Shown here: one piece after another, positions 1-10,142 of the stretch
Layout: every line of letters begins with the position of its first letter
Position numbering within the stretch: the stretch's first letter is position 1
Assembly: GCF_048268305.1 (NCBI RefSeq)
Contig: NZ_JBLWVT010000008.1
Location: forward strand, 62,001-126,000
From: Pseudodonghicola sp048268305
GTDB lineage: Bacteria > Pseudomonadota > Alphaproteobacteria > Rhodobacterales > Rhodobacteraceae
Direction: 5' to 3'
DNA: 64,000 nt
Notes under the pieces: model-generated
Seen by the model: only the letters and a program-made list of their open reading frames with translations
Told to the model about the DNA's origin: nothing
The model's database searches: none
Translations under genes and position numbers: made by a program

Positions 1-1215
1 ATAGACCCGCATCTCGAGGTTCTGTTCTACCTCGCCATCCTCGGGATTCTGATGTTGAACGGCTGGCTGATGTACCAGTTCGGCAAGGTCGGGAAATCGC
101 GGATCGAACTGTCCCTGATCTTCGCCGATCTGGCGATCATGACCCTCGGGGTGGTCATGCCGAACCCGCTCAGCAATGACCAGATGCCGCTGGCGATGCA
201 ATACTGGTACGACAGTTTCATCTATTTCTTCGGCATTCTCGCGGTAGGAACGCTGACCTTCTCCTGGCGCACCGTCATCGCCATGGGAATCTGGACCTCG
301 GTGATATGGGCCATCGCCCTGGCGATCTCCTGGGCCGTGGCCACCCCGCATCCCGATCTGACCGCAGCGGTCCAGGCGGCATTCGGGGCCGGTTCCGAAT
401 TGGCGGCGCGGCTCGATCCGAATGCCTTTCACTTCCGCCTGCGGCTTCAGGAAATCGCGATTTTCCTGATCACCGCGGTGGCGCTCGGCCTCTCCTCCCG
501 CCGCTTCGACCGTCTGTTGCACGACAACGCCGGCCTGGAACGGGAGCGGGCCAATCTGTCGCGCTATTTCTCGCCCAATGTGGTCGAGGCGCTGTCGCAG
601 AACGACGATCCGCTGCAACAGGTGCACCGGCGCGAAATCGCGGTGCTCTTCATCGACATCGTCAATTTCACCGGCTTCTCGGCCGATCGCGATCCCTATG
701 AGGTGATCAAGGTGCTGCGCCAGTTCCATTCCCGGATGGAACGCGAGGTGTTCCGCCATGGCGGCACGCTCGACAAATATCTGGGCGACGGGCTGATGGC
801 GACCTTCGGCACGCCGGTGACCAGCGGCCGCGACGCGGCCAATGCGCTCGATTGCGCGCGCGGAATGATCGCGGTGATCGACCGCTGGAACCTGGACCGT
901 CGCCGGCTGCACGAACCGGAAATCCGCGCCGGCATCGGCCTGCATTACGGTACCGCCGTGCTGGGCGACATCGGCAACGACCGGCTGGAATTCGCGGTGA
1001 TCGGCACCGCCGTCAATGTCGCCAGCCGGCTCGAGGCGCTGACCCGGCCGCTGGCCGCGCGGCTGGCGATCAGCGACCGGCTGCGCGCCCGGGTGCTGGA
1101 GGAGACCGACGGCAGCGCCGCGGCGCCGGGCGGTACGCTTGACGGTCTGGTCCGGCTGGAGGATCAGACGGTGCGCGGCATCGAGGACAAGATGACGCTC
1201 TGGGCGCTCTATTAG
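1..1215 (+). CDS. Class III adenylate/guanylate cyclase, membrane-anchored (5' end outside window)
   Basis: The reading frame is open from base 1, so the true start lies upstream and only the C-terminal ~404 residues are seen. Several hydrophobic segments fill the first ~160 residues, followed by a short linker and a class III cyclase catalytic domain from about base 640. Visible motifs are LFIDIVNFTGFS (first metal Asp), LDKYLGDGLMATFG (second metal Asp) and GDIGNDRLEFAVIGTAVNVA near the end. Family knowledge: such proteins make cAMP from ATP in the cytoplasm, with the membrane part sensing or anchoring. Substrate (ATP rather than GTP) is inferred. A GC hairpin follows the stop codon. Confidence 0.85.
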   Translation: MDPHLEVLFYLAILGILMLNGWLMYQFGKVGKSRIELSLIFADLAIMTLGVVMPNPLSNDQMPLAMQYWYDSFIYFFGILAVGTLTFSWRTVIAMGIWTSVIWAIALAISWAVATPHPDLTAAVQAAFGAGSELAARLDPNAFHFRLRLQEIAIFLITAVALGLSSRRFDRLLHDNAGLERERANLSRYFSPNVVEALSQNDDPLQQVHRREIAVLFIDIVNFTGFSADRDPYEVIKVLRQFHSRMEREVFRHGGTLDKYLGDGLMATFGTPVTSGRDAANALDCARGMIAVIDRWNLDRRRLHEPEIRAGIGLHYGTAVLGDIGNDRLEFAVIGTAVNVASRLEALTRPLAARLAISDRLRARVLEETDGSAAAPGGTLDGLVRLEDQTVRGIEDKMTLWALY

Positions 1216-1231
1216 GGGGGCTCTGCCCCCC
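1215..1231 (+). terminator. GC hairpin after the cyclase gene
   Basis: Six G, a five-base loop and six C form a short hairpin immediately at the cyclase stop codon. There is no T run after it, so use as an intrinsic terminator is uncertain. It is also the first part of the intergenic repeat described at 1215-1311. Confidence 0.35.
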
Positions 1232-1311
1232 GGCCTGCGGCCGCCCCCCGCCGTATTTGACACGAGAAGAAGCGGGACACCCCCTATCATTTCTCTTCGT
1301 CGCAAATACGG
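1215..1311. repeat. Intergenic repeat, paired inverted cores
   Basis: After a G-run/C-run hairpin the sequence contains CCGTATTTG (1251-1259) followed by a purine-rich GAGAAGAA stretch, and then the inverse, TTCTCTTCG followed by CAAATACGG (1303-1311). The CCGTATTTG and CAAATACGG arms are perfect complements. The same core, GTATTT then ACAGAGAAGAA, occurs again at 14100-14142 after a GC hairpin. This looks like a dispersed intergenic element of the genome; similar-looking motifs are common between genes in Rhodobacterales (recalled, not checked). Confidence 0.5.
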
Positions 1312-1355
1312 CCGCCGGAGGCTCCCCAAGGTGCCCTTCGCGCGGCGGTCGGTGG

Positions 1356-2498
1356 CTAGATGCTGCCCCGGGGCATCGGGTTCATCGCCTTGCTGTAGGG
1401 CGCCCAGTCGGTGATCTCGGGGTAATGGCTCTTGCGCCAGGCGCGCACGCGGGGGTTCATCACCCGGCGCCACAGCGGCGGGATCATCGCCGCCATGGTC
1501 ATGATCGGATAGCCATAGGGCAGTTGCGGCGCATCCGCTTCGGTATAGTTCTGCAGCAGCGGGAACCGCCGGTCGGGTTTGTAATGGTGATCCGAGTGGC
1601 GCTGCAGGTTGATCAGCAGCCAGTTGGTGGCCCGATGCGCGGCATTCCAGGAATGCCGCGGCAGCACCTGTTCGTATTTGCCCTCGCCCAGGTACTTGCG
1701 GGTCAGCCCGTAATGTTCGACGTAATTGACCAGCTCCAATTGCCAGATCGCCACCCCCGCCTGCAGCAGGAAGAGACCCAGCCCCGCCCAACCGCCCAAG
1801 CCCGCGGCGAGCGCGATCATCGCCGCCTGCAACGCCCAATAGCGCCAGAAGGGATTGCGCCGGTCGGTCCAGCGCAGATCCTTGCGGGCAAGTCTCAGCT
1901 TCTCGGCATGGAAGGCCGACAGCCAGACCTGCCGCAGCACCCGGGGATAGAATCGGTGGAAGCCCTCGTTATAGCGCGCGGTCACCGCGTCGCGCGGGGT
2001 GCCGACATAGGAATGGTGCACCAGCAGGTGTTCCGAGCGGAAATGGGAATAGAGCACCATCGCCAGCAGCAGATCGCCCAAGGCCCGCTCGAACCGGTCC
2101 TTCTGGTGCATCAGCTCGTGGCTATAGTTGATGCCCACCGTGCCGGTGACCACCCCCATGCCGAAGAAGAGGACGATCTTTTCCAGCACCGAGAGGTGAT
2201 CGCTATGGGTGACATAGAAGATCAGCCCGAAGAGGGTGAAGAATTGCAGCGGCACCCAGGCGGTGGTCAGCATCCGGTACCAGAGCAGATCCTCGGCCGG
2301 GGTCTCCGGATCGGCGTTTTCCAGGTTCAACCCGGTCGCCGCGTCGATCGCAGAGAACAGATACCAGGTGATCAAGGGCGGCAGCAGCACCGTCCAGCCG
2401 CCGACGGCACCGCCCAGCCAGATGACCGGGATCAGCAGGATCGTGGCCCAGAAGGGCGCGGCGCTTTGCCAGCGGGCGATCGTTTCGCGGGGGATCAT
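1356..2498 (-). CDS. alkB: Alkane 1-monooxygenase (AlkB-type)
   Basis: The 380-residue protein carries the histidine boxes of the integral-membrane non-haem di-iron hydroxylases: HELMH at 127-131, EHLLVHH at 156-162 and LQRHSDHH at 298-305, plus the NYVEHYG alkane hydroxylase signature at 258-264. Hydrophobic segments near 18-50, 80-120 and 220-255 fit the six-helix topology. AlkB enzymes oxidise the terminal methyl of medium-chain alkanes in the inner membrane, taking electrons from rubredoxin. No rubredoxin or rubredoxin reductase gene lies in the window, so the donor must be encoded elsewhere or be a ferredoxin. It is a single gene, between the cyclase (other strand) and mutY. Confidence 0.93.
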   Translation of the reverse strand: MIPRETIARWQSAAPFWATILLIPVIWLGGAVGGWTVLLPPLITWYLFSAIDAATGLNLENADPETPAEDLLWYRMLTTAWVPLQFFTLFGLIFYVTHSDHLSVLEKIVLFFGMGVVTGTVGINYSHELMHQKDRFERALGDLLLAMVLYSHFRSEHLLVHHSYVGTPRDAVTARYNEGFHRFYPRVLRQVWLSAFHAEKLRLARKDLRWTDRRNPFWRYWALQAAMIALAAGLGGWAGLGLFLLQAGVAIWQLELVNYVEHYGLTRKYLGEGKYEQVLPRHSWNAAHRATNWLLINLQRHSDHHYKPDRRFPLLQNYTEADAPQLPYGYPIMTMAAMIPPLWRRVMNPRVRAWRKSHYPEITDWAPYSKAMNPMPRGSI

Positions 2499-2566
2499 CA
2501 GGCACCTCCTGCCGCGTGTCCGAAATCGCCTGGCAGTCTAGCCGATCGCGATGGAAAGACCATGGG

Positions 2567-3634
2567 TCACACTGACCCGCCCCGCCAGAGATCATAGGCC
2601 TTGCGCATCACCGTGGGCAGATCGGAGGGGCGGAAGTCGTGGCGCTCGACGATCAGCAACCCCTCGGGGGCGGGCCCGTCGGGCAGCGGCGCGGTGCGGA
2701 GCGTCAGGATCAGGTGGAAATGGGTGAAGGTATGGCGCACCTCTCCGGGCAGGCTCTGCCAATCGGCGGCGAAGGGCGGGCGATCGATGGCCGGCGCCTC
2801 CGCCCAGGGCGAGCCGGGCCAGCCCAGCATGCCGCCCAGAAGGCCGCTGTCGGGGCGGCGCTCCAACAGCAGGGCGCCATCGGCGCGTTGGGCAAGATAG
2901 GCCACGCCCTGGCGCACCGGCTTGGCCTTCTTCGGCGCCTTCTTCGGCAATTCCGGCGCGGTGCCGGCGGCACGCGCCTGGCAGGGATCGCGCCAGGGGC
3001 AGATGCCGCAGGCCGGCGATTTCGGCGAACAGATCGTGGCGCCCAGATCCATCACCGCTTGCGCGTAATCGCCGGGGCGATCCTGCGGCGTCAGCTCTGC
3101 CGCGCGCGCCTTCAGGTCGGGCTTGGCATCGGGCAGCGGCGTGTGGATATCGAACATCCGCGCCATCACCCGTTCGACGTTGCCGTCCATCACCACCTCG
3201 GGGGCATCAAAAGCGATGGCCGAGATCGCGGCGGCGGTATAGGGACCGATGCCGGGCAGGGAGAGGAGCGCGTCGTGATCCTCGGGGAAGGTTCCGCCGT
3301 GCTCCGCCGCCACCGCGCGGGCGCATTTCAGCAGGTTGCGGGCGCGGGCGTAATATCCAAGCCCCGCCCATTCGCCCATGACATCGGCATCCTCGGCCGC
3401 CGCCAGCGCCTGAACCGTCGGCCAGCGGCTGGTGAAGCGGTGGAAGTAATCGCGCACGGCGGCCACCGTGGTCTGCTGCAGCATCACCTCGGACAGCCAG
3501 ACCCGATAGGGATCGGGGGCCACCCCGGCCTTGCGATCGGCGGGGGCGACGCGCCAGGGCAGATCGCGGGCATGGCGGTCGTACCACTCAAGCAGCTGGG
3601 TGGAGAGGGCGGGCTCGGGGATGGTGTCACGCAA
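2567..3634 (-). CDS. mutY: Adenine DNA glycosylase MutY (TTG start)
   Basis: This 355-residue base-excision repair enzyme removes adenine mispaired with 8-oxoguanine. Visible are the helix-hairpin-helix LPGIGPYTAAAI with the catalytic Asp in VVMDGNVERVM, the catalytic Glu region SEVMLQQT, a cysteine cluster with C-X6-C-X2-C-X5-C spacing typical of the 4Fe-4S loop, and a C-terminal NUDIX-like domain that recognises 8-oxoG. The only start after the upstream in-frame stop that keeps the whole N-terminus is TTG, with an AGAAGG ribosome binding site about 9 bases before it. Divergent from the dciA-like gene, 83 bases away. Confidence 0.93.
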   Translation of the reverse strand: MRDTIPEPALSTQLLEWYDRHARDLPWRVAPADRKAGVAPDPYRVWLSEVMLQQTTVAAVRDYFHRFTSRWPTVQALAAAEDADVMGEWAGLGYYARARNLLKCARAVAAEHGGTFPEDHDALLSLPGIGPYTAAAISAIAFDAPEVVMDGNVERVMARMFDIHTPLPDAKPDLKARAAELTPQDRPGDYAQAVMDLGATICSPKSPACGICPWRDPCQARAAGTAPELPKKAPKKAKPVRQGVAYLAQRADGALLLERRPDSGLLGGMLGWPGSPWAEAPAIDRPPFAADWQSLPGEVRHTFTHFHLILTLRTAPLPDGPAPEGLLIVERHDFRPSDLPTVMRKAYDLWRGGSV

Positions 3635-3717
3635 TCTTTATTGCCTTCTCTAGCCGGTTTCGCTGGCGCTTGGGCAGGTGGACCCTAAAATAGTGTGGAA
3701 CCGAATGGAATCCATCT

Positions 3718-4227
3718 ATGGCGCAGCGACGATCTTCGACAACACGCGGTTTCAAGCGAACCGATACATTGCTGAACGATCAGATCCGCCGCACCGGCGA
3801 AAGCCGCGGTTTCGCCGTGACCCGGGTGCTGACCCATTGGGCCGAGATCGCCGGGCCCGAGATTGCCTCGATCGCCCGGCCGGTCAATATCGGCTATGGC
3901 CGCCAGGGGTTCGGGGCGACGCTGACCATCCTGACCACCGGCGCCCAGGCCCCCATGCTCGAGATGCAGAAGGAAAAGCTGCGCGAGCGGGTCAATGCCG
4001 TCTATGGCTATAACGCGATCAGCCGCGTCCGGATCACCCAGACCGCGCCGACCGGTTTCGCCGAAGGCCATGCCCGGTTCGAACCGGCGCCGCCGAAACA
4101 GGCGCCGGCGCCTTCTCCCGAGGTGGAGAAAGAGATCGCAGAGGCAGCCGAGGGCGTCGGCGACGCCGATTTGCGCGCGGCCCTTGAACGTCTGGGCCGC
4201 AACGTTCTATCCAAACGCAGTCACTGA
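3718..4227 (+). CDS. DciA-like (DUF721) protein
   Basis: The 169-residue protein matches the DUF721 family by its VLTHWAEIAGPEIASIARPV segment and following GxxLTI-type strands; the C-terminal ~50 residues are Pro/Ala/Glu-rich and probably disordered. In many bacteria DUF721 proteins are DciA, which helps load the replicative helicase DnaB; the role here is inferred from the family. The gene is followed after 13 bases by dsbA, an order I recall from other Rhodobacterales, suggesting co-transcription. Confidence 0.75.
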   Translation: MAQRRSSTTRGFKRTDTLLNDQIRRTGESRGFAVTRVLTHWAEIAGPEIASIARPVNIGYGRQGFGATLTILTTGAQAPMLEMQKEKLRERVNAVYGYNAISRVRITQTAPTGFAEGHARFEPAPPKQAPAPSPEVEKEIAEAAEGVGDADLRAALERLGRNVLSKRSH

Positions 4228-4240
4228 GAAAGGGGTACAT

Positions 4241-4918
4241 ATGACCCGACTGGTTCCCGCGCTTTCCGCGGCCGCCCTGCTGATGGCCGGCGCTTTCGTT
4301 TTCTCCGATCAGCCGGGCCGCGCGCCGGCATCCTGGTTGGTTGGCAGCGCCCTGGCGGCGAATGAGGCGGCCGAGGTCGACACCTCCACCATTCATGACA
4401 TGGTGTTGGGTGCCGAAGACGCGCCAGTGACCATCGTGGAATACGCCTCTTTCACCTGCCCGCATTGCGCCACCTTCGATCAGGGGCCGTTCAAGAAGCT
4501 GAAGGCCGAGTATATCGACACCGGCAAGGTCAAGCTGATCTATCGCGAGGTCTATTTCGACCGCTACGGGCTGTGGGCGTCGATGATCGCGCGCTGTTCG
4601 GGCGATACCGGCAAGTTCTTCGGCATCACCGATCTGATCTTCAAGACCCAGAACGACTGGGTGCGCGCCGGCGGCCCGACCGAGATCGTCGATGCGCTGC
4701 GCAAGATCGGCCGGCTGGCCGGCACCGACAACGATCAGCTTGAAGCCTGTCTGCAGGACGGCGCCAAGGCGCAGACGCTGGTCGCCTGGTATCAGGAACA
4801 CGCCAAGGAAGACGGCATCGACGCGACGCCGACCTTCATCATCAACGGCACGAAAGTCCCGAACCAGGCCTGGGACGACTTCAAGGCGGTGATCGACGCG
4901 GAGCTGGCCAAGCAATGA
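4241..4918 (+). CDS. DsbA-family thiol:disulfide oxidoreductase
   Basis: The 225-residue protein begins with a signal-like hydrophobic segment (about residues 5-40, probable cleavage after SALAA) and contains a thioredoxin-fold active site C73-P-H-C76 within YASFTCPHC and a cis-Pro loop ATPTFIING. It is expected to introduce disulfides into periplasmic proteins. The start at 4241 has a GAAAGGGG ribosome binding site. Its stop overlaps the start of the downstream CoA-transferase gene by four bases (ATGA), so the two are translationally coupled. Confidence 0.88.
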   Translation: MTRLVPALSAAALLMAGAFVFSDQPGRAPASWLVGSALAANEAAEVDTSTIHDMVLGAEDAPVTIVEYASFTCPHCATFDQGPFKKLKAEYIDTGKVKLIYREVYFDRYGLWASMIARCSGDTGKFFGITDLIFKTQNDWVRAGGPTEIVDALRKIGRLAGTDNDQLEACLQDGAKAQTLVAWYQEHAKEDGIDATPTFIINGTKVPNQAWDDFKAVIDAELAKQ

Positions 4919-6033
4919 CGGCCCCGCTTGAAGGTCTGAAGGTCGTCGAACTGGCGCGTATCCTGGCCGGCCCCTGGGCCGGTCAAACCCTGTCCGACCT
5001 GGGCGCCGAGGTGATCAAGGTCGAGGCGCCGCGCGGCGACGACACCCGCGCCTGGGGTCCGCCCTTTGTCGAACGTGAAGGCGATACCTCGGCTGCGTAT
5101 TTCCATTGCGCCAATCGCGGCAAAGCCTCGGTCATCGCCGATTTCGCCACCGAGGAAGGCCAGGAAAAGGTGCGCGAACTGGTGCGCGACGCCGATATCC
5201 TGATCGAGAATTTCAAGTTGGGCGGGCTGAAGAAATACGGGCTCGACTACGACAGCCTGAAAGAGGTCAACCCGCGGCTGATCTATTGCTCGATCACCGG
5301 CTTCGGCCAGACCGGGCCCTATGCGCATCGCGCCGGCTATGACTTCATCATCCAGGGCATGTCCGGGCTGATGTCGATCACCGGCGAGCCGGGCGGCCAG
5401 CCGCAGAAGGCAGGGGTGGCGATCACCGATATCTTCACCGGGGTCTATTCGGTCACCGGCATCCTCGCCGCGCTCTATCAACGCGAACGTACCGGCAAGG
5501 GTCAGCATATCGACATGGCGCTGCTGGATGTGGCGGTCTCCGTCACCGCCAACCAGGCGATGAACTATCTGACCACCGGGGTGTCGCCGGGGATGATGGG
5601 CAACGCGCATATGAACCTGGCGCCCTATCAGGTGTTCGACTGCGCCGACGGCCATATCATCATCGCCACCGGCAACGATCCGCAATATCAGCGGCTGTGT
5701 CGTATCCTCGGGCTCGACGAGATGGCCGAGGCGCCGGAGTTCCTGCACAACAAGGACCGTCTGGCCAATCGCGTCGATCTGATCGCGCGGCTGACGGCGG
5801 CGACCTCGCAACGCGGCAAGGCCGATCTTCTGGCCGCCTGCGAGGCCGAGGGCGTGCCCGCCGGCCCGATCAACAACATGGCCGAGGTGATGGCCGACCC
5901 GCAGGTCGTGGCCCGTGGCATGCAGATCGAACTGGACGGGGTGCCGGGCGTGCGCTCGCCCTTCGTCTTCTCGGATGCAGAGCTGAACCTCAGCCATGCG
6001 GCGCCGAAGCTGGGGCAGGACGACCCCAAGTAA
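4915..6033 (+). CDS. Class III (CaiB/BaiF) CoA-transferase
   Basis: The 372-residue protein shows the family hallmarks: LEGLKVVELARILAGPWAGQ at the N-terminus, LGAEVIKVEAP, ENFKLGGLKKYGLDY and the catalytic aspartate, which aligns to D172 in AITDIFTGVYSVTG. Members move CoA between carboxylic acids (formyl-, succinyl-, carnitinyl-type substrates); the substrate cannot be told from sequence. It overlaps dsbA by four bases, a pairing with no obvious biochemical link. It converges on trhO with a 20-base gap and no evident terminator. Confidence 0.9.
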   Translation: MTAPLEGLKVVELARILAGPWAGQTLSDLGAEVIKVEAPRGDDTRAWGPPFVEREGDTSAAYFHCANRGKASVIADFATEEGQEKVRELVRDADILIENFKLGGLKKYGLDYDSLKEVNPRLIYCSITGFGQTGPYAHRAGYDFIIQGMSGLMSITGEPGGQPQKAGVAITDIFTGVYSVTGILAALYQRERTGKGQHIDMALLDVAVSVTANQAMNYLTTGVSPGMMGNAHMNLAPYQVFDCADGHIIIATGNDPQYQRLCRILGLDEMAEAPEFLHNKDRLANRVDLIARLTAATSQRGKADLLAACEAEGVPAGPINNMAEVMADPQVVARGMQIELDGVPGVRSPFVFSDAELNLSHAAPKLGQDDPK

Positions 6034-6053
6034 AAGGGATCAATGGCGGCGGG

Positions 6054-6959
6054 TCACTCCGCCGCCAGATGCCGTTCGCCGCGGGTCTGGGCCAGGGCGA
6101 TCTGCTTTTGCCTTTCGCGGAACCGGGCCTTGTCCTCGTCCGAGGTCTCGTCGATGCAATGATGGCAGGATACCCCGGCCTCGTATTCCGGACGCGCCTT
6201 GTCTTCCTCGAGGATCGGGCGACGGCAGCCGTGGCAGAGGTCATAGGGCCCCTCTTTCAGCCCGTGCCCCACCGACACCCGGTTGTCGAAGACAAAGCAT
6301 TCGCCCTGCCAGGTGCTGTTTTCCGCCGGCGTCTCCTCAAGATAGCGCAGGATGCCACCCTTGAGGTGATAGACCTCCTCCACCCCCTGGCCGAGCAGGA
6401 AGTTGGTGGATTTCTCGCAGCGGATGCCGCCGGTGCAGAACATCGCGATCCGCTTGTTGTGGAACCGGTCCTTGTTCGCCTCCCACCAGGCGGGGAAGTC
6501 GCGGAAGCTCTCGGTCTGCGGATCGATCGCGCCCTCGAAGGTGCCGATGGCGACCTCGTAATCGTTGCGGGTGTCGATCACCGCCACGTCGGGGCTGCGG
6601 ATCAGGTCGTTCCACTCCTCCGGCTCGACATAATGGCCGACGCGGGCCTTGGGGTCGACATCCGGCTGGCCCATGGTCACGATCTCTTTCTTCAGCCGCA
6701 CCTTCATGCGGGCGAAGGGGGGATGATCGCTGGTCGCCTCCTTCCACTCCAGATCGGCGCAGCCAGGCAGGGCGCGGATATGCGCCAGCACCGCGTCGAT
6801 ACCGGCGCGCGGGCCGGCGATGGTGCCGTTGATCCCCTCCTGGGCCAGCAGCAGCGTGCCCTTGACCTCACGGGCGAGACAAAGGTCAAGCAGAGCCGGA
6901 CGCAGGGCTGCGGGGTCGGCGAAGCGGGTGAAGTGATAGAGTGCGGCAATCGTGTACAT
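6054..6959 (-). CDS. trhO: tRNA uridine(34) hydroxylase TrhO (rhodanese family)
   Basis: The 301-residue protein has the YceA/TrhO layout: an N-terminal acylphosphatase-like domain (GTLLLAQEGINGTIAG), a rhodanese domain with the active-site loop CTGGIRC at 175-181, and a cysteine-rich C-terminus (CHGC and CHHC pairs) that may bind metal. Family members carry out oxygen-dependent 5-hydroxylation of tRNA U34. I place the start at the ATG at 6959 giving MYTIAALYHF; a longer in-frame extension to 7079 would overlap pncA and lacks family similarity. Confidence 0.9.
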   Translation of the reverse strand: MYTIAALYHFTRFADPAALRPALLDLCLAREVKGTLLLAQEGINGTIAGPRAGIDAVLAHIRALPGCADLEWKEATSDHPPFARMKVRLKKEIVTMGQPDVDPKARVGHYVEPEEWNDLIRSPDVAVIDTRNDYEVAIGTFEGAIDPQTESFRDFPAWWEANKDRFHNKRIAMFCTGGIRCEKSTNFLLGQGVEEVYHLKGGILRYLEETPAENSTWQGECFVFDNRVSVGHGLKEGPYDLCHGCRRPILEEDKARPEYEAGVSCHHCIDETSDEDKARFRERQKQIALAQTRGERHLAAE

Positions 6960-7025
6960 GGGCGCGGATTTACGCCCTCGCCTGCAATCCGGCAAGGGCA
7001 GAGCCGTCAACGCGACGGCGCGGGA

Positions 7026-7054
7026 TTGACGCAGGGCGCCCGGCTTTCTACCCC
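7026..7054 (+). promoter_or_regulatory. Candidate sigma-70 promoter for pncA
   Basis: TTGACG at 7026-7031 and TACCCC at 7049-7054 are 17 bases apart, 24 bases before the pncA start. The -35 is good and the -10 is weak, as is frequent in alphaproteobacteria. Confidence 0.35.
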
Positions 7055-7077
7055 TTGGGAGACATAGGAGAGCGCGC

Positions 7078-7674
7078 ATGACCCAGGCCCTGATCGTGAT
7101 CGACGTCCAGAACGATTTCTGCCCCGGCGGGGCGCTGGCGGTGGCAGAGGGCGATCAGATCGTCCGGCCCATCAACGCCCTGATGACCGAATTCGACGCG
7201 GTGATCCTGACGCAGGACTGGCATCCGGCGGACCATTCCTCTTTCGCTGGCAACCACCCCGGCAAGGCACCGATGGAGCTGATCGAGATGGCCTATGGCA
7301 CGCAGGTGCTCTGGCCCGATCATTGCGTGATCGGCAGCGAGGGGGCGGAATTTCATCCCGATCTCGACACCAGCCGGGCGGACATGATCCTGCGCAAGGG
7401 GTTCCGGCCGGCGATCGACAGCTATTCCGCCTTCTTCGAAAACGACCGCCAGACCCCGACGGGGCTGGAGGGGAGTTTGCGCAGCCGAGGCATCGACAAG
7501 CTGACCCTGGTCGGGTTGGCAACCGACTTTTGCGTCAACTATTCCGCCGTCGATGCGGCGAAACTGGGGTTCGAGGTGACGGTCCGCCTGGCGATGTGTC
7601 GCGGCATCGACCTCGGGGGGTCTCTCGAGACCGCATTGAACGACATGCGCGCCGCCGGGGTGAGCCTGGTATAA
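7078..7674 (+). CDS. pncA: Nicotinamidase PncA
   Basis: The 198-residue isochorismatase-fold hydrolase converts nicotinamide to nicotinate in the NAD salvage pathway. The catalytic triad is visible: D9 (VIDVQNDF), K107 (ILRKGF) and C152 (GLATDFCVNYS); the metal site is suggested by DWHPADH at 47-53 and H82. An AGGAG ribosome binding site sits 9 bases upstream of the ATG. The next enzyme of the pathway, pncB, is 2.5 kb downstream on the same strand, with a hybrid histidine kinase between. Confidence 0.95.
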   Translation: MTQALIVIDVQNDFCPGGALAVAEGDQIVRPINALMTEFDAVILTQDWHPADHSSFAGNHPGKAPMELIEMAYGTQVLWPDHCVIGSEGAEFHPDLDTSRADMILRKGFRPAIDSYSAFFENDRQTPTGLEGSLRSRGIDKLTLVGLATDFCVNYSAVDAAKLGFEVTVRLAMCRGIDLGGSLETALNDMRAAGVSLV

Positions 7675-7733
7675 ATTGGCCCAGATCATGGTGGCTGTGA
7701 CGAAACAGTGCATCTGATTGCAAATTGTTAAGA

Positions 7734-7759
7734 CCCCCCAGGTCTAACTGAACGGGGGG
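7734..7759 (+). other. C6/G6 hairpin between pncA and kinase gene
   Basis: Six C (7734-7739) and six G (7754-7759) enclose a 14-base loop in the 111-base gap between pncA and the kinase gene. No T run follows. It could weaken read-through from pncA or structure the kinase leader. Confidence 0.35.
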
Positions 7760-7785
7760 CATCTGACAGGATCGGGAGTCCGTCG

Positions 7786-10038
<2,253 letters not shown>

Positions 10039-10044
10039 TTTTCG

Positions 10045-10074
10045 CCGCCCAGGTCGGGTTTGGGCGGATTTTCC
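10045..10074 (+). terminator. Intrinsic terminator after the hybrid kinase gene
   Basis: A seven-base stem, CCGCCCA at 10045-10051 with TGGGCGG at 10061-10067, is followed by ATTTTCCC, just past the kinase stop codon. Confidence 0.7.
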
Positions 10075-10142
10075 CGGTTTCCCCTTGGCCCCGGGGGTTT
10101 TCGTGACGTATCAACCACGGGCAGCAAGCAAAGAGGCCCCCC

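Noticed and set aside
1257..2597. Plus-strand frame antisense to alkB
   Set aside because: Low-complexity His/Gln/Arg composition; the minus strand encodes all AlkB histidine boxes.
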